From positions 7,393-17,649 of the forward strand of contig JAHFIF010000003.1 of the NCBI GenBank assembly GCA_023246535.1: a DNA stretch of 10,257 nucleotides. The letters run 5' to 3'. Shown piece after piece: positions 6,676-10,257 of this stretch. Under the pieces are notes generated by a model. That model was not told the DNA's origin and made no database searches. It worked only from the letters and a program-made list of their open reading frames with translations. Positions within the stretch are counted from its first letter, which is position 1; the number at the start of each line of letters is the position of its first letter. Source of the DNA: a bacterium. GTDB lineage: Bacteria; Patescibacteriota; Patescibacteriia; CAIQCM01. The position numbers and the translations under genes were made by a program.

Positions 6676-7344
6676 ATGCGCTACCTGGGGGTTGAACTTC
6701 ATTCCGACGAAGAGGTTAAGGACGTGGTGCGGCAATATTCGGCGCGGCTGGTCACGCCGTTCGCCGCGATGTCGCTTTTGTTCATCTTTGCCTTTTTCTT
6801 TTTTGTGCCGCTTTGGAATTTGCACTTGATGAATTGGAACATCAGCATTGTCGGCAAGACGGTCTTTTTCGCGTCGCTCATCGTCGGCGTCTTTTATTTT
6901 TGGCGCTCGTACGTCATTTGGCGCGGCACCATGCTCATTGTCACCAACCAGCGCGTCATCGACGTCGACCGCCGCGGTTTTTTCGACCGCATTGTTTCCG
7001 AAGTTCCGTACGAGTCGCTCTCCGACGTTTCGTACCGGTCGAAGGGCGTCATTGAGATGACGGCGGGGATCGGCACGATCACTTTCCAGCTTTTCAGCGG
7101 CAATGAGAACGTCAGCTTCGAGCACATGATGAACCCGGCCGCGCTGCACAAGCAAATTCTCGAATTGCGCGTCGCTTATTTGCGCGGAACGCCGATCGTC
7201 GACGATCCGGTCGAGGGGATGATGAACAAGGTCGGAAAGCTGTCGCCAACCGAACAGCGGGCGCTTTTGGCCGGCCTTAAGAAAACCGTTCCGGCGCGAA
7301 CGGCCGCCCGAACGGCGGCGAAGAAAGACCTTGAATTGCCATGA
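6676..7344 (+). CDS. Two-TM membrane protein with bacterial PH domain (bPH/DUF304-like)
   Basis: A 222-residue protein. Residues 24-47 and 57-80 form two hydrophobic segments in a hairpin. A bacterial pleckstrin-like domain follows: LIVTNQRVIDVDRRGFF (87-103), EVPYESLSDVSY (109-120), GVIEMTAGIGTITFQL (124-139), and a closing helix PAALHKQILELR (154-165). This TNQR-(V/I)-I-D...(I/V)P...I..V order is the usual signature of bPH2/YdbT-type domains, which face the cytosol and whose ligands are mostly unknown. The C-terminal tail is basic (KKTVPARTAARTAAKKD). Start ATG at 6676, 1 nt after the GT stop; a TTG at 6646 lies inside the GT gene. Its stop overlaps the next start (ATGA). The position between a glycosyltransferase and a divisome-type protein suggests an envelope role; function is unknown. 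Confidence 0.85.
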   Translation: MRYLGVELHSDEEVKDVVRQYSARLVTPFAAMSLLFIFAFFFFVPLWNLHLMNWNISIVGKTVFFASLIVGVFYFWRSYVIWRGTMLIVTNQRVIDVDRRGFFDRIVSEVPYESLSDVSYRSKGVIEMTAGIGTITFQLFSGNENVSFEHMMNPAALHKQILELRVAYLRGTPIVDDPVEGMMNKVGKLSPTEQRALLAGLKKTVPARTAARTAAKKDLELP

Positions 7345-7745
7345 GACGCGTGCGAGCCAATTCAACCTCGTGGTGGCGCCGCGCCATGCGCTCGCGCATC
7401 GTGTTGGCGATCAACTTGGTGCTCGTCGGTTTTGTCGGCTGGTCGCTGGCGGGCGAAATTGCCCAAGGCAACAAGGTGTCCTCGGACCTGAGCGACCTAA
7501 AGGCCAAGATCGCCGGTTTGCAAAAACAAAATCAGGATTACAGCGACGTTTTCTCCCGGATCGACTCGCCGGGGTTTGTTGACAAAGAAGCGCGGCTGAA
7601 GCTGGGGTACCAAAAACCCGGGGAACAGGTGCTCTTGCTTAAAGACGCCGTGACCGCGCCGCTTTCCCCGGTTTCCGACGATAACGGCGGTTCCGGGCTC
7701 GGTAATCCGCAAAAATGGTGGCGCTATTTTTTTGGGGGTAACTAG
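7341..7745 (+). CDS. FtsB/DivIC-like septum formation initiator protein
   Basis: A 134-residue bitopic protein: a basic N-terminus (MRRVRANSTSWWRRAMRSR), one membrane segment (about 20-38), a heptad-like coiled coil (about 45-70, KVSSDLSDLKAKIAGLQKQN), and the FtsB/DivIC motif EARLKLGYQKPGEQVLLL (83-100, with conserved E-A-R, L-G and P-G-E). A Ser/Gly-rich tail ends in WWRYFFGGN. In other bacteria such proteins join FtsL and FtsQ/DivIB in the division complex and control septal peptidoglycan synthesis. The ATG overlaps the preceding stop by ATGA. It is the last gene of the translin operon and the tRNA locus follows without an obvious terminator between them. FtsL or a generic coiled-coil protein is a less likely alternative, because the P-G-E motif is diagnostic. 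Confidence 0.85.
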   Translation: MRRVRANSTSWWRRAMRSRIVLAINLVLVGFVGWSLAGEIAQGNKVSSDLSDLKAKIAGLQKQNQDYSDVFSRIDSPGFVDKEARLKLGYQKPGEQVLLLKDAVTAPLSPVSDDNGGSGLGNPQKWWRYFFGGN

Positions 7746-7831
7746 AGGCTTTCCAAAAAAACAACGCTGTGATAGATTTCCGGGGTCTGCGGGTAGAGTA
7801 CGTGTGGCAGTACATGTGCTTCCCAAGCCCC

Positions 7832-7931
7832 GTACCAAATCCTTGTGCGGGTATAGTACAATGGCAGTACATTTGCTTCCCAAGCAAGGGACACGGGTCC
7901 GATTCCCGTTACCCGCTTAGGGATTTGGTAC
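7832..7931. repeat. 11-bp inverted repeat bracketing tRNA-Gly
   Basis: GTACCAAATCC (7832-7842) and GGATTTGGTAC (7921-7931) are perfect reverse complements. They sit 4 and 3 nt outside the intact tRNA-Gly, so in RNA the tRNA would sit on top of an 11-bp helix. The repeat lies precisely between the two halves of the second tRNA-Gly copy. Confidence 0.9.
7847..7917 (+). tRNA. tRNA-Gly (anticodon CCC)
   Basis: All four arms fold by eye: acceptor GCGGGTA (7847-7853) with TACCCGC (7910-7916), D stem GTAC/GTAC (7856-7859, 7867-7870) with GG in its loop, anticodon stem 7872-7876 with 7884-7888, and T stem ACGGG/CCCGT (7893-7897, 7905-7909). The anticodon CCC at 7879-7881 reads GGG. The discriminator base is T (7917), usual for bacterial glycine tRNA; CCA is not encoded. 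The T loop is TCCGATT, so position 55 is C instead of the nearly universal T that becomes pseudouridine. Confidence 0.93.
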
Positions 7932-7968
7932 CAGGGACATCCCGTCGCGGCGGGATTACCCGCTTAGG
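7909..7968 (+). repeat. 13-bp direct repeat of the tRNA-Gly 3' end
   Basis: TTACCCGCTTAGG occurs at 7909-7921 (3' end of the intact tRNA-Gly plus flank) and again at 7956-7968, 47 bp apart. The second copy is the 3' end of the split copy and its last base is the first base of tRNA-Thr. A repeated tRNA 3' end is what integration or tRNA duplication leaves behind; the 47-bp interval is too short for an element. Confidence 0.9.
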
Positions 7969-8039
7969 CCGGTGTAGCTCAGTGGCAGAGCAATGCTTTC
8001 GTAAAGCAGAGGTCGTGAGTTCGACTCTCACCACCGGCT
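7968..8039 (+). tRNA. tRNA-Thr (anticodon CGT)
   Basis: Acceptor GCCGGTG (7968-7974) pairs with CACCGGC (8032-8038); D stem GCTC/GAGC (7977-7980, 7988-7991); anticodon stem 7993-7997 with 8005-8009, its outermost pair being an A/G mismatch; T stem GTGAG/CTCAC (8015-8019, 8027-8031) with a normal TTCGACT loop. The anticodon CGT at 8000-8002 reads ACG. CCA is not encoded and the base after the acceptor is T (8039). A terminator follows at once, so it is the last gene of the tRNA transcript. Confidence 0.94.
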
Positions 8040-8040
8040 A

Positions 8041-8080
8041 AGCAAAAACCTCGATACTTGTATCGGGGTTTTTGCTTTTT
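8041..8080 (+). terminator. Rho-independent terminator of the tRNA locus
   Basis: AGCAAAAACC (8041-8050) pairs with GGTTTTTGCT (8067-8076) and, after one T/G wobble, CGATAC (8052-8057) pairs with GTATCG (8060-8065) around a two-base TT tip, followed by T to 8080. It begins two bases after the tRNA-Thr acceptor. Confidence 0.93.
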
Positions 8081-8101
8081 CCTTTACCTCGGCGAACGCG
8101 C

Positions 8102-8107
8102 TATAAT
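8102..8107 (+). promoter_or_regulatory. Consensus -10 box of the pilin-like pair, predicted leaderless
   Basis: A perfect TATAAT ends 8 nt before the ATG at 8116, so transcription should begin at or next to the start codon. The gap is all A/T. The -35 region (around 8079-8088) holds only weak matches. The upstream tRNA terminator isolates this unit. Confidence 0.65.
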
Positions 8108-8115
8108 AAAAAAAT

Positions 8116-8949
8116 ATGCACACGCCGCGCCGAGCTTTTACCTTGGTCGAGCTTTTGGTCGTTATTTCCATCATTGGTTTGCTTTCGACCATCGCCATTG
8201 TTTCAATGTCCGGTTCGCGCGACAAGGCGCGGATCGCTTCGGCAATCTCGTTTGAACGGAGTTTGCATGACAGCCTGGGCTCCTCATTGGTGGCGCAATA
8301 CGATTTTGAAGAAGGGAGCGGGTCCTCGGCGGGTGATTTCAGCGGAAACGGAAACACGGGAACGCTGGTCGGGAGTCCTTATTGGAGCACGGATACGCCG
8401 TATGCCGGTTCAAAGTATTCCCTTGGTTTTGGTGGCGGAAATTATGTCGACACGGCGCGCGGTCTGGGATTAGGCAGCACTAATTTTACGATCAGCGCTT
8501 GGATCAAGACGACCAGCGCCGCCGGGCAGATGTATTTTGCCGCGACCAATTCAAGCGATTGGTTCAGGTTTGGCGTGAGCGTCGGCAACGTCGCCTTTCT
8601 TCTCGGAAACGGCTCGTTTACCGAGAGCGATTGCGGGACGCGTCCCGTTAACGACGGCAAATGGCATCACCTGGCGGGTTCTTTCAGCCGCACCGATTTG
8701 ACCGTGACGTGTTATATCGACGGACAACAGTCGGGGAAGGTCGCTTTGGGAGGTTCATACGTCATCGGGTCCACGTCGATCGTGCGTTTTGGCAGCACTT
8801 ACTGTTGTTCAACTTTTGTCGGCCAGTTGGACAATATCCGTTTTTACACGCAGGACACAAAAGGCGTCAGTTACACCGTTCCGCTAAACGAATCGGGGGT
8901 CGCGGCCGTCGCCGACCGGCCAAGACCCGTGCTAATAAAATATGAGTAA
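8116..8949 (+). CDS. Type IV pilin-like protein with C-terminal LamG domain (paralog 1)
   Basis: A 277-residue protein. The N-terminus is a class III prepilin signal: MHTPRRA, then FTLVELLVVISIIGLLSTIA, with predicted cleavage after Ala7 and Glu at +5. The -1 residue is Ala instead of the usual Gly, a change prepilin peptidases can accept. The hydrophobic helix is followed by RDKARIASA and then a LamG/concanavalin-like domain (about 60-247): VAQYDFEEGSGSS, a DFSGNGNTG turn, FTISAWIKT, NDGKWHHLAGSFSR, VTCYIDGQ and a final GQLDNIRFY. Cysteines 173, 199 and the pair 230-231 recur in the next gene. Expected to be exported and assembled in, or attached to, a pilus or pseudopilus, with the LamG domain displayed for glycan or protein binding; ligand unknown. 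No assembly genes are in the window. Its end overlaps the next gene by 8 nt. Confidence 0.88.
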   Translation: MHTPRRAFTLVELLVVISIIGLLSTIAIVSMSGSRDKARIASAISFERSLHDSLGSSLVAQYDFEEGSGSSAGDFSGNGNTGTLVGSPYWSTDTPYAGSKYSLGFGGGNYVDTARGLGLGSTNFTISAWIKTTSAAGQMYFAATNSSDWFRFGVSVGNVAFLLGNGSFTESDCGTRPVNDGKWHHLAGSFSRTDLTVTCYIDGQQSGKVALGGSYVIGSTSIVRFGSTYCCSTFVGQLDNIRFYTQDTKGVSYTVPLNESGVAAVADRPRPVLIKYE

Positions 8950-9811
8950 CGCCGGAAAAATCAACAACGGCGGCATTGGTCGGATCGGCCGAGGTTTTAC
9001 CTTGGTCGAACTTTTGGTCGTGATTTCCATCATCGGCTTGCTTTCAACGATCGCGATCGTTTCGACCTCGACCGCGCGCGACAAGGCGCGAATCGCCGGG
9101 GCGCAGTCTTTTGAGGCCCAGCTGACACGGGCGATCGGATCGAGCTTGGCGGCGGAATACGATTTTGAAGAAGGCTCCGGAACGTCGACCGCCGATGCGA
9201 GCGGCAACGGCAACGGCGGCGCCTTGGTCAACACGCCGACCTGGAGCACGGACACGCCTTTTCCCGCCTCAAAATATTCTTTGAGCTTTTCCGGAACGAA
9301 TTGGGTTCAGACAGCCAAAGGCTTCGGCGTTGCCGACAGCAATTTCACCGTCTCCGCCTGGGTGAAGACATCGAGCGTCACGGGCCAGATGTATTTTGTG
9401 AACAATACCGGCGACGGCAACGGTTTCCGTTTCGGCCTCAGCGGCGGGTACATGCAATTCCTCATCGGCAACGGCGCCAATACCGAATCGGGCTGCGGCG
9501 GTTCGCAGAAGGTCAGCGACGGCAAATGGCACCAGATGGCCATCTCATTCAGCCGGACCGGTCTTTCGGTCGCTTGCTATCTCGACGGGCGCAATGTCGG
9601 CAACGTGGTCTTGGCGTCGAACTATCCCGGCATGCGCGACGGTTCGACCAATATCGGACTGACGGCTTGTTGTACGGCTTTTATCGGGCTCATTGATAGC
9701 GTCAAGATCTTTGCGCAGGATGCGAGCGGCGTAAGTTTCAATCCGGCGGGGGTTGCGGAAAAACTCAGGGAAACGGCATATGCCGACGAACGGCGGTCTG
9801 TGCTATACTGA
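8942..9811 (+). CDS. Type IV pilin-like protein with C-terminal LamG domain (paralog 2)
   Basis: A 289-residue tandem paralog of the preceding protein with the same plan. A longer leader (MSNAGKINNGGIGRIGRG) gives a canonical Gly18/Phe19 prepilin cleavage site with Glu23 at +5, followed by the near-identical hydrophobic helix. The LamG domain (about 72-258) has the same blocks: AEYDFEEGSGTS, ASGNGNGG, FTVSAWVKT, SDGKWHQMAISFSR, ACYLDGR and GLIDSVKIF, and the same cysteines (185, 212, 243-244). The helix is the best-conserved part while loops and C-terminal tail differ, as expected of an old duplication with surface divergence. The start at 8942 lies inside the end of paralog 1 (8-nt overlap) with no ribosome binding site, so translation is probably coupled. 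The stop lies within the -10 box of ftsE. Confidence 0.88.
   Translation: MSNAGKINNGGIGRIGRGFTLVELLVVISIIGLLSTIAIVSTSTARDKARIAGAQSFEAQLTRAIGSSLAAEYDFEEGSGTSTADASGNGNGGALVNTPTWSTDTPFPASKYSLSFSGTNWVQTAKGFGVADSNFTVSAWVKTSSVTGQMYFVNNTGDGNGFRFGLSGGYMQFLIGNGANTESGCGGSQKVSDGKWHQMAISFSRTGLSVACYLDGRNVGNVVLASNYPGMRDGSTNIGLTACCTAFIGLIDSVKIFAQDASGVSFNPAGVAEKLRETAYADERRSVLY
9801..9809 (+). promoter_or_regulatory. Extended -10 of ftsE, predicted leaderless
   Basis: TGCTATACT is an extended -10 (hexamer TATACT, 9804-9809) made of the last codons and the first stop base of the upstream pilin-like gene. Exactly 8 nt separate it from the ftsE ATG at 9818, the same spacing as at 5390 and 8116. No good -35 is visible; the TGC extension may compensate. 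Confidence 0.55.
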
Positions 9812-9817
9812 TAAACC

Positions 9818-10257
9818 ATGATCAACATCAAGAACGTCACGAAAATATATCCCCAGAATGACACGCCGGCGCTGCGGAACGTGCAATTTCGCGTTCAGCC
9901 GGGGGAGTTCGTGTCGATCGTCGGCCAAAGCGGCTCGGGCAAGACAACGCTCGTCAAATTGCTCATTGCCGAAGAAAAACCCACCAAGGGCCAAATTTTG
10001 CTCGGCGATTGGGATGTCGGCGAGATCCGCGCCAGCGAGGTGCCGCATCTGCGCCGGCAGATCGGCGTCATTTTCCAAGACTTCAAACTGCTCCCGCAAA
10101 AAACGGTTTACGAGAACGTGGCTTTTGCGCTGGAAGCTTGCGGCGCGTCCAGTCGGCATATCAAATCCGTGGTGCCGCAACTCCTAAAGATCGTCAATCT
10201 CGAGGACAAGGCCGATCGTTATCCGCGCCAGCTCTCCGGCGGCGAACAGCAGCGCGT
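9818..10257 (+). CDS. ftsE: Cell division ABC transporter ATP-binding protein FtsE (3' end outside window)
   Basis: The first 146 residues of an ABC ATPase, open to the window edge. Seen: INIKNVTKIYP (2-12), Walker A GQSGSGKT (36-43), the Q-loop with the FtsE-typical VIFQDFKLLPQKTVYENVAF (84-103), and the signature LSGGEQQRV (139-147). FtsE pairs with the membrane protein FtsX and, using ATP, drives FtsX to activate peptidoglycan hydrolases at the division site. ftsX would be expected just downstream. The FQDFKLLP...TVYENV stretch favours FtsE over the similar LolD and MacB ATPases. The ATG at 9818 is the natural start, giving the normal short N-terminus, and lies 6 nt after the upstream stop. 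Walker B is beyond the window. Confidence 0.95.
   Translation, partial: MINIKNVTKIYPQNDTPALRNVQFRVQPGEFVSIVGQSGSGKTTLVKLLIAEEKPTKGQILLGDWDVGEIRASEVPHLRRQIGVIFQDFKLLPQKTVYENVAFALEACGASSRHIKSVVPQLLKIVNLEDKADRYPRQLSGGEQQR

Larger units (their letters stand above)
7789..7964 (+). pseudogene. Second tRNA-Gly(CCC) copy split in two halves around the intact tRNA-Gly
   Basis: The 5' half (7789-7828) matches the intact tRNA-Gly in about 35 of 40 aligned columns. It has acceptor strand GCGGGTA, a 4-bp GTAC/GTAC D stem, and anticodon loop TTCCCAA with anticodon CCC. Similarity stops two bases into the 3' side of the anticodon stem. The 3' half resumes at about 7931-7964: AGGGACA, a T-arm-like hairpin ATCCCG/CGGGAT (7939-7944 with 7951-7956), and acceptor strand TACCCGC (7957-7963), which pairs perfectly with 7789-7795. 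Between the halves lie about 101-103 nt holding the intact tRNA-Gly. If joined between 7828 and 7930, four of five anticodon-stem pairs form. It may be a broken relic of duplication or an interrupted tRNA gene; a normal 7-nt T loop is absent. Confidence 0.6.

Noticed and set aside
7768..7777. TGTGATAGAT as a promoter for the tRNA locus
   Set aside because: Only a weak match to a -10 hexamer and no convincing -35; the tRNAs could equally be read through from the ftsB operon, since no terminator lies between.
7909..7968. 13-bp tRNA-end repeat as att sites of an integrated element
   Set aside because: Only 47 bp lie between the copies, with no integrase or cargo; duplication or splitting of the tRNA explains it better.
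8930..8944. TGCTAATAA before the second pilin-like gene as a leaderless promoter
   Set aside because: Only 3 nt separate it from the ATG, so transcription would start inside the gene; translational coupling through the 8-nt overlap is simpler.
1..10257. CRISPR array, insertion sequence, toxin-antitoxin or defence system
   Set aside because: No regularly spaced repeats, transposase, nuclease-toxin pair or defence-type domain is visible; every long plus-strand frame is accounted for.

Overview
The window reads as a dense, moderately GC-rich bacterial chromosome segment, most likely from a Patescibacteria/CPR-type organism. This is inference from gene content: a DUF3160 protein beside a Memo-family protein, a single-domain membrane cupredoxin, a translin-family protein, type IV pilin-like proteins fused to LamG domains, a minimal FtsB-like protein and FtsE. 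Most starts also lack a Shine-Dalgarno sequence, and intergenic gaps are very short. Genes end in TAA, TAG and TGA and no in-frame TGA needs reading through, so the standard bacterial code applies rather than the UGA-Gly code of Gracilibacteria/SR1.

Layout: (1) 1-365, the 3' end of an unrecognised plus-strand gene with a perfect hairpin terminator. (2) 443-940, minus strand, dihydrofolate reductase (folA) with its own terminator and a promoter facing away from the next block. (3) 1090-4604, a two-gene operon of a large membrane-anchored DUF3160 protein and a membrane-anchored Memo-family protein joined by an ATGA overlap. It ends in a branched terminator-like structure and is followed by a separately promoted membrane-anchored cupredoxin (4741-5274). 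Together these look like an extracytoplasmic metal or redox module. (4) 5390-7745, a tightly packed four-gene operon: translin-family protein, family 2 glycosyltransferase, two-TM bacterial PH-domain protein, FtsB/DivIC-like protein. (5) 7781-8080, a tRNA locus: tRNA-Gly(CCC), tRNA-Thr(CGT), a strong terminator, and degenerate halves of a second tRNA-Gly lying on either side of the intact one. (6) 8116-9811, two tandem paralogous pilin-like LamG proteins. (7) 9818-10257, the 5' part of ftsE, cut off by the window end.

The two observations most worth following are these. First, the tRNA-Gly is nested inside the two halves of another tRNA-Gly copy and is bounded by an 11-bp inverted repeat; the T-arm of the outer copy keeps its pairing although its sequence differs. 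Second, there is a recurring -10 box whose last base lies exactly 8 nt before the start codon of three genes (5390, 8116, 9818), which predicts leaderless mRNAs. Two other genes (1090, 4741) share a different, longer-leader promoter block. Long minus-strand ORFs opposite the DUF3160, cupredoxin and translin genes are GC-driven shadows.
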